From assembly GCF_029542205.1 (NCBI RefSeq), contig NZ_CP113783.1, positions 4,145,001 to 4,209,000 of the forward strand: DNA of 64,000 bases, given 5' to 3'. The notes under the pieces were generated by a model. The model ran no database searches and was not told where the DNA came from. It saw nothing but the letters and a program-made list of their open reading frames with translations. Position numbers and translations under genes: made by a program. Positions within the stretch are counted from its first letter, which is position 1; each line of letters opens with the position of its first letter. Origin of the DNA: Pseudoxanthomonas sp. SE1. GTDB taxonomy: Bacteria > Pseudomonadota > Gammaproteobacteria > Xanthomonadales > Xanthomonadaceae. This document shows positions 44,636 through 55,664 of the stretch, piece after piece.

Positions 44636-45879
44636 TAACGTGCCTGGGCCGAGGGAGGCCGCGCGAAACGCCAGCCCACCAGCCAGCCGATGGCCAGCAG
44701 CAGCGCCGCCAGCAGCCACGGAGCGCCGGGCAGATGCATCGGCGCCTGCTTGCCGATGAACAGCGCGAAGGTGCCGGCGAACATCATCGGACCCACGATG
44801 CCGGCCAGGCTCACCAGGCTCATCAACGCCCCCTGGATGCGGCCCTGCACGTCGGCGCCCACCTGCTGCGTGATCAGCGCCTGCGTGGCCGGACCCGCGA
44901 GGCCCCACAGCGCGCTGATCGGCAGTCCGATCAGGAACATCCAGCCGACGTCCGCCGTCCCGTAGATGAAGAAACCGACCACGCCGCAGGCCAGACCGAA
45001 CAGCAGCGTGCGGCGCTCGCCGAACTTCGGTACCACACGGCCGACCAGACCCGCCTGTACGATCACGCTGAACACGCCGACCGCGGCCAATACCCAGCTG
45101 ACCTGGCGCTCGCTCCAGCGATACTGGTACTCGGCGAACAGCACGAACACGCTCGGATAGACGTAGTGCGCGAGGTTGGCGATCAGCACCACGGCGGCCA
45201 GCCCGAACACCTGCGGATAGCGCTTCAGCAACACCATCGATCCGACCGGGTTGGCATGCGCCCAGTCGAACGTCGCGGTCCGCTTCTCCTTCGGCAGCGA
45301 TTCCGGCAGCACGAAGTAGCCGTACAGGAAGTTCAGCAGCGCCAGGCCCGCCGCGAACCAGAACGGCAGGCGCAGGTCGATGGCACCCAGCTCGCCGCCG
45401 ATGATCGGGCCGATGATGAAACCGACGCCGAATGCGGCGCCGATCATGCCGAAGGCCTTCGCGCGGCCTTCCGGCGGCGTGATGTCGGCGATGTAGGCAT
45501 TGGCCGTGGTGAAACTGGCCGAGAACACCCCCGAGAAAATGCGCGCCACCAGCAACCAGGGCAACGACTGCGCGAGTGCCATCAGGATGAAGTCGACGCC
45601 CAGCCCCAGGCACGACAGCAGGATCACCGGCCGACGGCCGAAGCGGTCCGACAGTGTTCCCTGGATCGGGGTGCAGACGAACTGGATGGCCGCGAACAGC
45701 ATGCCGAACACGCCCACCCACCATGCGGCCTGCGCGAAGTCACCGCCCGTGAACTGGCGCACCAGCCCCGGCAGAACCGGAATGATCACGCCGAACGACA
45801 GCACGTCGATCAGCACGGTGATGAAGATGAAGATCAGCGCGGCGCGACGACCGGGTTGTGCGTGCGATTCGGCGTTCAC
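44635..45879 (-). CDS. MFS transporter, TCR/Tet efflux family
   Basis: About 414 residues from a GTG at 45879; an ATG at 45924 would add 15 residues that look unlike protein, but neither start has a good ribosome site. Twelve membrane helices. TCR/Tet features: [22 protein letters not shown] (helix 1), the loop 2-3 motif [12 protein letters not shown] (G/S-DRFGRR), [37 protein letters not shown] (helices 4-5). Probable proton-coupled drug exporter; substrates unknown. No TetR-type regulator is adjacent. Confidence 0.9.
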   Translation of the reverse strand: MNAESHAQPGRRAALIFIFITVLIDVLSFGVIIPVLPGLVRQFTGGDFAQAAWWVGVFGMLFAAIQFVCTPIQGTLSDRFGRRPVILLSCLGLGVDFILMALAQSLPWLLVARIFSGVFSASFTTANAYIADITPPEGRAKAFGMIGAAFGVGFIIGPIIGGELGAIDLRLPFWFAAGLALLNFLYGYFVLPESLPKEKRTATFDWAHANPVGSMVLLKRYPQVFGLAAVVLIANLAHYVYPSVFVLFAEYQYRWSERQVSWVLAAVGVFSVIVQAGLVGRVVPKFGERRTLLFGLACGVVGFFIYGTADVGWMFLIGLPISALWGLAGPATQALITQQVGADVQGRIQGALMSLVSLAGIVGPMMFAGTFALFIGKQAPMHLPGAPWLLAALLLAIGWLVGWRFARPPSAQAR

Positions 45880-45945
45880 GGGACCGGGACAGGCGGAAGG
45901 GTGCGCAAGTGTAGGCCATGCCACCAGCCGTGGTGGAGGCTTCTT

Positions 45946-46079
45946 GTGGGAGCGACGTCAGTCGCGATCGCAGACCATGGCGGTCCATGATGTTCGATGT
46001 TCGCGATCTGGACGCACTTCCGCACCCTTGGCGCCGTGCACACCGGTACGCGTGCGATCGCGACTGACGTCGCTCCCAC
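45946..46079. repeat. REP pair, class GTGGGAGCGAC
   Basis: The left arm GTGGGAGCGACGTCAGTCGC and its inverted right copy, identical over about 26 bp, lie between the MFS and mutarotase genes. Confidence 0.85.
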
Positions 46080-46088
46080 AGGTGGGCT

Positions 46089-46955
46089 CTACAGGACGGC
46101 CGCCGAGATCACATGGCTCAGCCGATGGCGCTGGCCGGGCTCCAGTTCGATGGCATCGTCGCTCGCATTCGCGGCTTCCAGGCAAACAAAGTTCCGCCAT
46201 CCCGCGTCGGGCAGATCGGCCATGCCGCGCGCGCCGGCCTCGCCCGGATTCCACACCACCAGCGAGCGGCTGCCGAAGGTGTCGAGCCGGATGCGGCGAC
46301 CGCCTGCGGGGTCGAGCAGGTCGAACCGGTGTCCGGTGCCGGCATAGATGCGGTCGCTGCGGCCAGGATCGCGCGGGTCGTGCAGCGACCAGTCGCCGGA
46401 CTGCACGTGCGTGCCGCCGTCGTACTTGTCGTCGTAGCGCAGGCCGTCGAGCCCGGTGACGCGCACCTGCATCGCATCGGCGACGTGGAAGTAGGTATGC
46501 AGGGCCTGCGTCAGCCGGTACGGTGCTTCACCACGATGCAGCGTGTCGATGCTCTGCCGCAGCTCGCGCCCGATGTGCAGGGACATCTGCAGTTCCAGCG
46601 GCACGCCGTCGCGCAGCGGCAACGCGAGCTTCAGCACGACACCGCCATCGGCTTCGCGACGCGCGTCGGTCAGCGGCCAGCGCGAGAGGCGGGCGTGGCC
46701 GTGTTGGGGGGCGTCGTCCGGCTGTCCCTGTCTGCCGAAGTACGGCCAGCAGACAGGCACACCGCCCCGGATCGCTTTCGGCGGCAATGCGGTGGTGGGT
46801 GATACCCAGAGCAGGTCATCGAAGCCTGTTGGCACGAACGACAGCACCTGCGCGCCATGCAGACTGAGGCGGGCGACGGAGAACGGTGTTTCCACACGCA
46901 GCACGTCGATGCCCTGCCAGGCCTCACGGGTCACGCCATCGGGAAGCGCATTCAT
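46089..46955 (-). CDS. D-hexose-6-phosphate mutarotase (aldose 1-epimerase family)
   Basis: 288 residues, YeaD-type. Interconverts alpha- and beta-anomers of glucose-6-phosphate, which helps feed Zwf (beta anomer). Motifs: AIRGGVPVCWPYFG (about 62-75), the substrate-contacting HGHARLSRW (about 85-93), ALHTYFHVAD (about 150-159), SRSLVVWNPGEAGARGMADL and NFVCLEAAN near the C-terminus. The start overlaps the stop of the upstream MltB-like gene (ATGA), so the two are coupled. Confidence 0.92.
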   Translation of the reverse strand: MNALPDGVTREAWQGIDVLRVETPFSVARLSLHGAQVLSFVPTGFDDLLWVSPTTALPPKAIRGGVPVCWPYFGRQGQPDDAPQHGHARLSRWPLTDARREADGGVVLKLALPLRDGVPLELQMSLHIGRELRQSIDTLHRGEAPYRLTQALHTYFHVADAMQVRVTGLDGLRYDDKYDGGTHVQSGDWSLHDPRDPGRSDRIYAGTGHRFDLLDPAGGRRIRLDTFGSRSLVVWNPGEAGARGMADLPDAGWRNFVCLEAANASDDAIELEPGQRHRLSHVISAAVL

Positions 46956-48238
46956 GGCCGGGGCGACTCCGGCAGCGCAACGGGAGGACCTTCGGCCTTC
47001 AATGCGGTGAGGATTTTCGTGCCAGCCCGGCCGTCTGCGGGCAGCAGGCCCAGGCGCTGCTGTTCGAGGACGATGGCGCGCCGCGTCTGCGTACCGATCA
47101 TGCCGTCCGCGGTACCGATGGCGTGGCCTCGCGCGAGCAGCAGGGTTTGCAGCGCACGGCGTTCCGGACGCCCCAGGCCGGGATCGTCCGTCGGCCAGGC
47201 CGTGACCAGGCCCGTGCCGCCACGCAGGCGGTCGGCCAGCAGCGCGATGGCCAACGCGTAGCTTTCCGCTGCGTTGTAGGAATAGATCGCGTCGTAGTTC
47301 TTGAACACCACGAACGCAGGACCCGCGACACCCGTCGGCACCAGCACTGCGGCATTGCGGTCATCCGCCGGCAACGGCTGGCCATCGATGCGGGTCAAGC
47401 CCTGCGCCACCCACTGGGTCAGGGGCTTGCGGCTCGTGCGTCCTGCCTGCGCGATGTCGAAGCCGGCAGGCAGCCTCACCTCATACCCCCACGGCTCGCC
47501 GGTGCGCCATCCGGACTTCACCAGATAGTTCGCGGTAGAAGCCAGCGCATCGGGAATGCTGTCGATCAGGTTGCGACGACCATCGCCGTCGAAGTCGACC
47601 GCGATGCGTTCGTATGTGCTGGGCATGAACTGCGTATGGCCGAAGGCGCCGGCCCACGATCCGTTCAATCCCTCCGCCCGCACGTCGCCGGCCTGCAGCA
47701 ACTCCAGCGTGGTCAGGAACTCGCCGCGGAAGAACGCCTGGCGACGGCCGAAGCACGACAGCGTGGAAAGCGACACCAGCAGCGGGCGTTTGCCGAACAC
47801 GCGACCGTAGTCGCTCTCCACGCCCCACACGGCGACGACGGTCGCAGGGTCCACGCCATAGGCCTGCGATACGCGGCCCAGCAGTTCCGCATGCGTCGTC
47901 AGCATCGCCTGCCCGTCCGCCACGCGCTGGTCATCGACCAGCGCGGCCAGGTAATCCCACAGCGGCGTGGTGAACTCCGGCTGCGCATCCAGCAGGTCCA
48001 GCACGCTCATGTCGGCGACCAGGTCTTTCGTGTAGGTGTCGAAGCTGGCCGTCGTGACGCCCTGCTTTTCGGCAATGCCGCGCAGGGTGGTCATGCAGGT
48101 GGTGAAGACGGGATCCGGCACCGGCCCGGCAATGGCGGCCGATACGGGTGGCGAAGGAGCCACGACCGGGGGCGAATCCTGCGCAAAGATGGGACCTGCC
48201 GCCATCGACAGCAGAAGCAAGAGCGCGGAGTGTTTCAT
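46952..48238 (-). CDS. Lytic murein transglycosylase, MltB type, with peptidoglycan-binding domain
   Basis: 428 residues from the ATG at 48238 (GGGAGG upstream). Sec signal (about 1-20, ending IFAQ). The SLT_2/MltB catalytic domain has VVAVWGVE141SDYG with the catalytic Glu141 and GAFGHTQFMPSTYERIAVDFDGDGRR. A C-terminal PG_binding_1-like part follows (RRALQTLLLARGHAIGTADGMIGTQTRRAIVLEQQRLGL). It cuts peptidoglycan to give 1,6-anhydro products in the periplasm. E. coli MltB is a lipoprotein; this one has no lipobox. Coupled to the mutarotase by a 4-bp overlap. Confidence 0.92.
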   Translation of the reverse strand: MKHSALLLLLSMAAGPIFAQDSPPVVAPSPPVSAAIAGPVPDPVFTTCMTTLRGIAEKQGVTTASFDTYTKDLVADMSVLDLLDAQPEFTTPLWDYLAALVDDQRVADGQAMLTTHAELLGRVSQAYGVDPATVVAVWGVESDYGRVFGKRPLLVSLSTLSCFGRRQAFFRGEFLTTLELLQAGDVRAEGLNGSWAGAFGHTQFMPSTYERIAVDFDGDGRRNLIDSIPDALASTANYLVKSGWRTGEPWGYEVRLPAGFDIAQAGRTSRKPLTQWVAQGLTRIDGQPLPADDRNAAVLVPTGVAGPAFVVFKNYDAIYSYNAAESYALAIALLADRLRGGTGLVTAWPTDDPGLGRPERRALQTLLLARGHAIGTADGMIGTQTRRAIVLEQQRLGLLPADGRAGTKILTALKAEGPPVALPESPRP

Positions 48239-48340
48239 GGCGGCCTCCCTGGCCTTTTCTGGGGGAGGCGTCACTTTGCCCTCAGGTGACTGCGAAGCCA
48301 AGCCACCGATTGCGCGGGCGAGGCCATGTCGCTTGGAACG

Positions 48341-49030
48341 TCACCGGGGATGGACGCTCCAGTAGACCTCTGTCTTCGGCGAGCAATGGAAGCCCTCCAG
48401 CCGTGTATCCACACTCAGATGTTCAAGGATGTCATTGGAAGCGCACAGGAACGTGCAGTGACTATCCCAATGGGCCGTCCATAGCAGGCGCCGGTCCGGG
48501 GTGTGGATGCTGCAGTGGGAGGGAAGCTGCACGGAACCAGCCACCAGGTCGCCGATCGGATGCATTCGGGCGCCTTCCCCGAATTCATCCGCGACGACAG
48601 CCGCGTCATGACCAAGCTCCGCGAACATCTGCATCACCATCGCAAACATCAGTTCCGGATGGTGGCCTTCGGCCGGAGGGATGAGTCCTTCTCTTGCAAG
48701 GCAAGACACCAGCCGTTCCGCCAGATCCTCGCGACACAGATCGCGACGCAGTCCAAGGAGCGAGGTCCTCAGCGCGATGTCGATCTCCTCGAGCGACTCG
48801 AAGCCCGCGAGCCGCTGGACGTCGGCCCAGCAGACCGGCGCGCAGTTCGCCACGATCATCCGATGATCCGGATAGGTGTCTGGCCGGAACCGATCCCGCA
48901 GCATCGAACGCGGCCTGATGAAAGGCGAGAGCGCCACGTAAATCGTGTCGTACTCGCCCGCGAAATGCGCGAGGATCTTCCCGTCCTGCGGACACCTCGG
49001 CGACACGGACCCGCCGAGCGGAACACTCAT
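48341..49030 (-). CDS. Hypothetical protein (possibly DUF2711-like)
   Basis: 229 residues from the ATG at 49030, which has GGGAGG a few bases upstream; a start farther upstream is possible but weaker. No signal peptide or membrane segment. Segments worth noting: ALSPFIRPRSMLRDRFRP, VANCAPVCWADVQRLAGFESLEE, HWDSHCTFLCASNDILEHL and the terminal VYWSVHPR. The overall look resembles DUF2711, but I cannot confirm it. Lone gene with 102 bp to the MltB-like gene downstream on the same strand. Function unknown. Confidence 0.65.
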   Translation of the reverse strand: MSVPLGGSVSPRCPQDGKILAHFAGEYDTIYVALSPFIRPRSMLRDRFRPDTYPDHRMIVANCAPVCWADVQRLAGFESLEEIDIALRTSLLGLRRDLCREDLAERLVSCLAREGLIPPAEGHHPELMFAMVMQMFAELGHDAAVVADEFGEGARMHPIGDLVAGSVQLPSHCSIHTPDRRLLWTAHWDSHCTFLCASNDILEHLSVDTRLEGFHCSPKTEVYWSVHPR

Positions 49031-49082
49031 GGCGCCTCCCTGTTGCCCGGTCGTCCGTGCAGGCTGCAATGACCCGCCGGCG

Positions 49083-49505
49083 TCATTCGACCTTTACCTC
49101 ATACTCCACCACCTCCACCGGCGGCACCGTTTCCCACGAACGCCGATAAACCATCCGCACGGTGACCTCGCCCGGCTTCTCCGCGCGGAACCACCAACGC
49201 GCCAGCGACGGTGCGCCCGGCATCGGCGGCTGGGTATCCATCGGCGGCGGCGTGGCCGGGCCGGTGGTCCGGGCCAGCACCGGGGCACCGTCCGAGGTGA
49301 ATTCCCACTGGTAGCCCGTGCTGGCATTGGCCATCAAGGCAATCTCGAGCACCTGGCCCACCCGCATCGTCACCGGCGCGTCGCCTTGTGGGCGGACCAG
49401 GCCATCGTCAGACAGCGCATCCGTGGGCGGACCGCTGCCAATGACGGGGCCGCTGGCACAGGCAAACAGCAGCAGGCACAAGCACGGCAACAGCAGTGAT
49501 CGCAT
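49083..49505 (-). CDS. Chagasin-like cysteine-protease inhibitor (I42) lipoprotein
   Basis: 140 residues with a lipoprotein signal (LLLFAC, Cys16). The I42 fold is recognised by the three inhibitory loops: NASTGYQWEF (NPTTGY equivalent, about 60-69), the middle PPMPGAP region, and RWWFRAEKPGEVTVRMVYRRSWE (about 103-125). Such proteins block papain-like proteases in the envelope. AGGAAGG lies just upstream of the ATG at 49505. Divergent from queF, 69 bp apart. Confidence 0.85.
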   Translation of the reverse strand: MRSLLLPCLCLLLFACASGPVIGSGPPTDALSDDGLVRPQGDAPVTMRVGQVLEIALMANASTGYQWEFTSDGAPVLARTTGPATPPPMDTQPPMPGAPSLARWWFRAEKPGEVTVRMVYRRSWETVPPVEVVEYEVKVE

Positions 49506-49574
49506 GGTCGCGTCCTTCCTGGAGACGCCGTCCTTATACACCCCGGCTTTAGGCCCCGTCCGTAAAATGGCGGC

Positions 49575-50393
49575 ATGAACAATACCCCCCAGGATTCCTC
49601 GCTGGGTCGCGAGGTCGCGTATCCCGCGCATTACGACCCCACCCTGCTGTTCCCCATCCCGCGCCAGGGTGCGCGGGACGAGATCGGCATCGCCGCCGAT
49701 GCCCTGCCCTTCGTCGGCCACGACCGCTGGCATGGCTATGAACTGAGCTGGCTGGATGCCCGCGGCAAGCCGCGCGTGGCGACCGCCACCCTGACCGTGC
49801 CGTGCACGTCGCCGTGCCTGATCGAATCCAAGTCGCTCAAGCTCTACCTCAACTCGCTCAACAGCACCCGCTTCAACAGCGACGCCGCCGTGCTGGAGCG
49901 CATCGCCACGGACCTGTCGGCGCGCGCCGGCGCGGATGTGGGCGTGGTGCTCGGCCTTCCACCGATGGCGGAAGCACCCGAGGGTGAATCGATCGATGAG
50001 CTGGACGTGGAGATCGACCATTACGGCCCGCCGCGTGCCGAGTTCCTGGCCGCCGATCCGGAAGAACAGGTCGAGGAAGTGCTGTCGTCCGGATTGCTGA
50101 AGTCGAACTGCCCCGTCACCGGCCAGCCCGACTGGGCCACGGTGGTGATCCGTTACCGCGGCCCGCGCGTCGACCGTGTCGAGCTGCTGCGCTATCTGGT
50201 CAGCTTCCGCGACCACGCCGAATTCCACGAACAATGCGTCGAACGGATTTTCCACGACGTGATGGCGCACTGCCGGCCTTCGTCACTGTCCGTCGAAGCG
50301 CGCTACACACGGCGTGGTGGCCTGGACATCAACCCGTGGCGGGCAACGTCGGACATGAATGCACCGCTCATGAAGCGCGACGTACGACAGTAA
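49575..50393 (+). CDS. queF: NADPH-dependent 7-cyano-7-deazaguanine reductase (long form)
   Basis: 272 residues, YqcD-type (E. coli form 282). Reduces preQ0 to preQ1 with two NADPH in queuosine synthesis. The QueF motif [11 protein letters not shown] (about 84-94) binds NADPH; LLKSNC179PVTGQPD186W has the thioimide-forming Cys and the acid Asp; [12 protein letters not shown] supplies the substrate Glu. Tandem T-fold halves. queC, queD and queE are not in the window; the QueC-like protein at 15862 is too divergent to be assumed to serve this pathway. After the gene a small GTTACTCAGGTAAC palindrome occurs at 50395. Confidence 0.96.
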   Translation: MNNTPQDSSLGREVAYPAHYDPTLLFPIPRQGARDEIGIAADALPFVGHDRWHGYELSWLDARGKPRVATATLTVPCTSPCLIESKSLKLYLNSLNSTRFNSDAAVLERIATDLSARAGADVGVVLGLPPMAEAPEGESIDELDVEIDHYGPPRAEFLAADPEEQVEEVLSSGLLKSNCPVTGQPDWATVVIRYRGPRVDRVELLRYLVSFRDHAEFHEQCVERIFHDVMAHCRPSSLSVEARYTRRGGLDINPWRATSDMNAPLMKRDVRQ

Positions 50394-50500
50394 AGTTACT
50401 CAGGTAACAATAGAGCCCATTTCACGCCCGCGCTATGGTTTCTTAACAACGCACGTGCAACGCTTGCTCATCCCACAGCCCGCCAGGAAGGGTGGTTGCA

Positions 50501-50806
50501 ATGAGCACAGAAAAGAAGGCTGACTTCTCAGACGTCAGCGCTAAGGTGACATCGACCGAGCAGATCGTCGAGAAAGCGGATTTCTCGGACGTTACTGCGC
50601 GCGTCGAGAGCACCGAGGAGATCGTGGGTCAGCAGACCTATACGATCGAGAAGGGCGACACGCTCTCCAAGATCGCGAAGGAACATCTCGGCAGCGCCAA
50701 TGCGTGGAAGCAGATCTTCGAAGCCAATCGCGACACCATCGACGATCCGGACCGCGTCTTTCCCGGGCAGGTCATCAAGCTGCCCCCGAAGCCTGCCGAC
50801 GCCTGA
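50501..50806 (+). CDS. LysM domain protein with duplicated N-terminal segment
   Basis: 101 residues. N-terminal 19-residue tandem repeat: KADFSDVSAKVTSTEQIVE (6-24) and KADFSDVTARVESTEEIVG (25-43), 14/19 identical. The C-terminal LysM domain (about 47-96, TYTIEKGDTLSKIAKEHLG ... VFPGQVIKLP) binds peptidoglycan or chitin-like glycans. It resembles the C-terminal part of YgaU (Kbp), in which BON precedes LysM; here BON is replaced by the repeat. No signal peptide is seen. AGGAAGG lies 10-16 bases upstream. Probably co-transcribed with the lipoprotein gene 34 bp downstream. Confidence 0.85.
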   Translation: MSTEKKADFSDVSAKVTSTEQIVEKADFSDVTARVESTEEIVGQQTYTIEKGDTLSKIAKEHLGSANAWKQIFEANRDTIDDPDRVFPGQVIKLPPKPADA

Positions 50807-50840
50807 TCGCCACTCCACTTCATCCACAAGGATCGAACCC

Positions 50841-51323
50841 ATGAAGCAGAACCGCATTTCTTACGCACTGGCCGCTGCGCTGGTCGGCACCGTCGCCCTG
50901 GTCGGCTGCAAGAAGAAAGAAGAACCCGTCGTCGCGCCGCCGGCCGCCGTTGAGCCGGCGCCTGCACCCGCCGAGCCCATACCCGCGCCCATGCCTGTCA
51001 GCGCAACCAGTGTGACGGTTGGTAACACGATTGCTGCGGACAAGTCCGTCGCCGCCGTCGGCATGTTCGGCGTCAAGGACAAGATCATCGTGTCGGTCAA
51101 GACCGATGCCGCCACGCCGGCCGACGCCACCATTGACGCCAAGCTGACCTTCCAGGACGGCCAGGAAGCCGGCAAGCAGTCCACGACCGTCAAGGCCGAA
51201 GACGCTGGCACCACCAACATCGAGTTCACCAAGGCCACTGATTGGCCTGCCGGCAAGTACAAGGTCGACGTGACCTTGAATGGCCAGCCGGTCGGCATGA
51301 CCCAGGAAATCGAAGTCAAGTAA
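50841..51323 (+). CDS. Hypothetical lipoprotein
   Basis: 160 residues with a lipobox LVGC (Cys23) followed by a Lys-rich and then a Pro/Ala-rich linker (about 24-53). The mature domain (about 55-160) is beta-rich and Ig-like, with DKIIVSVKTDAATPADATIDAKL and GKYKVDVTLNGQPVGMTQEIEVK. It probably faces the periplasm, anchored in the outer membrane. AAGGA lies before the ATG. Same strand as the LysM gene and closed by a strong terminator. Function unknown. Confidence 0.82.
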   Translation: MKQNRISYALAAALVGTVALVGCKKKEEPVVAPPAAVEPAPAPAEPIPAPMPVSATSVTVGNTIAADKSVAAVGMFGVKDKIIVSVKTDAATPADATIDAKLTFQDGQEAGKQSTTVKAEDAGTTNIEFTKATDWPAGKYKVDVTLNGQPVGMTQEIEVK

Positions 51324-51364
51324 TCCGCAAGGCAAGTCTCTCTCCCACGTGTGTGGGGCAAGCT

Positions 51365-51396
51365 CGGGCGTGGAGGAATCCACGCCCGCTTTTTTT
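51365..51396 (+). terminator. Strong rho-independent terminator
   Basis: CGGGCGTGGA-GGAA-TCCACGCCCG with a following run of seven Ts, 42 bp after the lipoprotein gene. The remaining 51397-51578 gap has no clear feature. Confidence 0.95.
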
Positions 51397-51542
51397 GCGT
51401 GGCGTTTGGACAGATGGACCGTTCCGGCCGCAACCGCTCCGAGCTTTCCCGCCTGTCCCGGGACAGGTGCGGCATGCGACACCGGCATCCATACCCCCTC
51501 GTTTTGCCCTGGGTGCGGCGGCGCGCGACAATGGCGTGCTGA

Positions 51543-53810
<2,268 letters not shown>

Positions 53811-53836
53811 CGTCAAACACCTCACCGCTGCATCCG

Positions 53837-53858
53837 ACGCCCGGCCTCTGCCGGGCGT
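53837..53858 (+). terminator. Probable terminator of icd
   Basis: ACGCCCGG-CCTCTG-CCGGGCGT hairpin followed by TGTGTTT, 27 bp after icd. Confidence 0.65.
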
Positions 53859-53884
53859 TGTGTTTCCAGTCTGCGATCTCCACT

Positions 53885-53951
53885 GTAGGAGGGGCTTTAG
53901 CCCCGACAGGAACAACGCTGGATCGGTGGTCGAGGCCAAAGCCCCTCCTGC
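53885..53951. repeat. REP pair, class GTAGGAGGGGC
   Basis: Left GTAGGAGGGGCTTTAGCCCC and a diverged inverted right copy (GCAGGAGGGGCTTTGGCC). It ends 18 bp before the gamma-glutamylcyclotransferase start. Confidence 0.8.
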
Positions 53952-53968
53952 AGCTCTGTTGCGACACG

Positions 53969-54316
53969 ATGGAAGACACCCGCAACATCCTCCTTTTCTC
54001 GTACGGCACGTTGCAGCTGGAAAACGTGCAGCGGTCGTCCTTCGGTCGCCGGCTGGACGGCCAGCCCGATGCGATGCCCGGCTACACGCGGACGATGGTG
54101 GAGATCACCGACCCTGCCGTGCTGGCGGCCAGCGGTGAACGCTTCCATCCCATCGTCAGCCCCAGCGGCGATCCCACCGACGAAGTGGCCGGCACCGTCT
54201 TCCGCATCAGCGCCGAAGAACTCGCCGCCGCCGACCGGTACGAGGTCGAGGATTACCAGCGCGTGCAGGTGCGCCTGACGTCCGGCCGCGAAGCCTGGGT
54301 CTACGTGAAGGCATGA
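53969..54316 (+). CDS. Gamma-glutamylcyclotransferase (AIG2-like)
   Basis: 115 residues. The GGCT/AIG2-like signature [14 protein letters not shown] (about 8-21) forms the substrate loop; the catalytic Glu lies in a [22 protein letters not shown] segment (about 70-91). Such enzymes release 5-oxoproline from gamma-glutamyl peptides. Starts right after a REP pair, and the ATG has no clear ribosome-binding site. With ggt at 7749, the window has two gamma-glutamyl enzymes, but they are far apart. Confidence 0.87.
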   Translation: MEDTRNILLFSYGTLQLENVQRSSFGRRLDGQPDAMPGYTRTMVEITDPAVLAASGERFHPIVSPSGDPTDEVAGTVFRISAEELAAADRYEVEDYQRVQVRLTSGREAWVYVKA

Positions 54317-54339
54317 ACCCGCAGGACGCCGGAACCGGT

Positions 54340-54404
54340 GTGGGAGCGACGTAAGTCGCGAAATGGCCTCCGCGGAGGTCCATCGCGACTTGCGTCGCTC
54401 CCAC
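54340..54404. repeat. REP pair, class GTGGGAGCGAC
   Basis: Left GTGGGAGCGACGTAAGTCGC and inverted right GTGGGAGCGACGCAAGTCGC with a palindromic centre (GGCCTCCGCGGAGGTCC). It lies between two convergent genes. Confidence 0.85.
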
Positions 54405-54418
54405 AATAGAGAGTGCCC

Positions 54419-54646
54419 TCAGCGGAACAATGACAGCGAGGTCATCGCGCGCAGCCGGCGCGCGCTCAATCGCTCGAGCGCACGCCGGTGCCGGACCTTG
54501 CCAGCCACATCGTGCACGTGGTGAAGGCGATGCTCCTGCGCCTGCGGAGACGCGACGGGGTGGGCGACATGGCCGTGCAGGAACAACATGCCCTGGCTCA
54601 TGCCACCCAGCTGTTGCCACCACTGTTTCCTGGTTTCGTCTTGCAT
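54419..54646 (-). CDS. Small hypothetical protein
   Basis: 75 residues (MQDETRKQWWQQLGGMSQGMLFLHGHV...), divergent from the LysR gene, with GGAG 8-11 bases before the ATG. The rest is rich in His and Arg with no recognised domain. Divergence from a LysR-type gene is the usual place for its target, so LysR may control it. Short and unsupported by a known family. Confidence 0.55.
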   Translation of the reverse strand: MQDETRKQWWQQLGGMSQGMLFLHGHVAHPVASPQAQEHRLHHVHDVAGKVRHRRALERLSARRLRAMTSLSLFR

Positions 54647-54755
54647 GGGACTGCTCCGTGGCGCCGGCTTCCGGCTTGAAGGACTACCAAGCTAGGCGCA
54701 TCATCGGCACTGAAAAAGCGAAACCTCCGCAACCCAGCCTTGAGGTGGATTCAAG

Positions 54756-55634
54756 ATGAGCCGGCTGCCGCTGGACCAGGTGGATGCCTTCGTCACCGCC
54801 GCGCGACTGCGCAACCTGACGCGTGCGGCCGAGGCGATGCACCTGACCGTCAGCGCGCTTAGCCACCGCATGCGATTGCTGGAACAGCGGCTGGGCCACA
54901 AGCTGCTCGCACGCGGTCCGCGCGGGGTGGAACTGACGCCGGACGGACAGCGCCTGTTCGATGCGATCTCGGGCCCGCTCGACACCATCGACCATGCCCT
55001 GCGTCGCGCGACCTTGCGCAACGACCACACGGTCACGCTGAGCCTGATCCCGTCGATGGCGACCGCATGGCTGGTGCCGCGCCTTCCGGCCTTCCTCGCC
55101 GCGCATCCGGAGCTCGGCCTCAACCTACAGTCGAGCACGCACGTGGTCGATTTCGAGCGCGAACCCGTGGACCTGGCGCTGCGCCTCGGGGGCGGCCGTT
55201 GGCCGAACGTGCACGCCGAGTTCCTGTTCCACGAATGGATCACGCCCGTGGCCAGTCCCGCACTGGTGAAGAAGCACGGCAAGCCGGCACCGGACCAGAT
55301 GGCGAAGCTGCCACTGCTCGGCGACCCTGCCAATCGCTGGAAGGACTGGTTCGAGCACTTCGGCGGGCAACCGCCCATGCGCTACGTGGCGCAGTTCGAC
55401 GATACCGAGACGTTGCACCAGGCCGCAGCGCAGGGCGTCGGCGTGGCGCTGGCGCGCTGGACGCTGGCCGAGCCGCTGGTGAAAGCCGGGCGGCTGGTGA
55501 TGCTGACGAAGAAACGGCTGCAGGCGGACTTCGCGCACTACCTGGTCTATCCCGAGCGCAGCCTCGCGCATCCCGGCTTCCGCAAGGTGCGTGGCTGGTT
55601 GCTGGAACAGGCGGGCATCGCGGTGGAGCGATGA
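54756..55634 (+). CDS. LysR-family transcriptional regulator (GcvA-like)
   Basis: 292 residues. N-terminal winged helix-turn-helix (about 5-64: LDQVDAFVTAARLRNLTRAAEAMHLTVSALSHRMRLLEQRLGHKLLAR) and a LysR substrate-binding domain (about 90-285) of the GcvA group (LAHPGFRKVRGWLLEQA near the C-terminus). Divergent from a 75-residue hypothetical gene; the 109-bp gap between them is the likely site of action. aceK follows 30 bp later on the same strand, so read-through into aceK is possible. Effector unknown. Confidence 0.93.
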   Translation: MSRLPLDQVDAFVTAARLRNLTRAAEAMHLTVSALSHRMRLLEQRLGHKLLARGPRGVELTPDGQRLFDAISGPLDTIDHALRRATLRNDHTVTLSLIPSMATAWLVPRLPAFLAAHPELGLNLQSSTHVVDFEREPVDLALRLGGGRWPNVHAEFLFHEWITPVASPALVKKHGKPAPDQMAKLPLLGDPANRWKDWFEHFGGQPPMRYVAQFDDTETLHQAAAQGVGVALARWTLAEPLVKAGRLVMLTKKRLQADFAHYLVYPERSLAHPGFRKVRGWLLEQAGIAVER

Positions 55635-55664
55635 CTCCAGCGGACGGCGGCTAACATCGCGCGC

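Noticed and set aside
50395..50408. Operator GTTACTCAGGTAAC after queF
   Set aside because: Five-bp arms only and a single copy; too weak to call.
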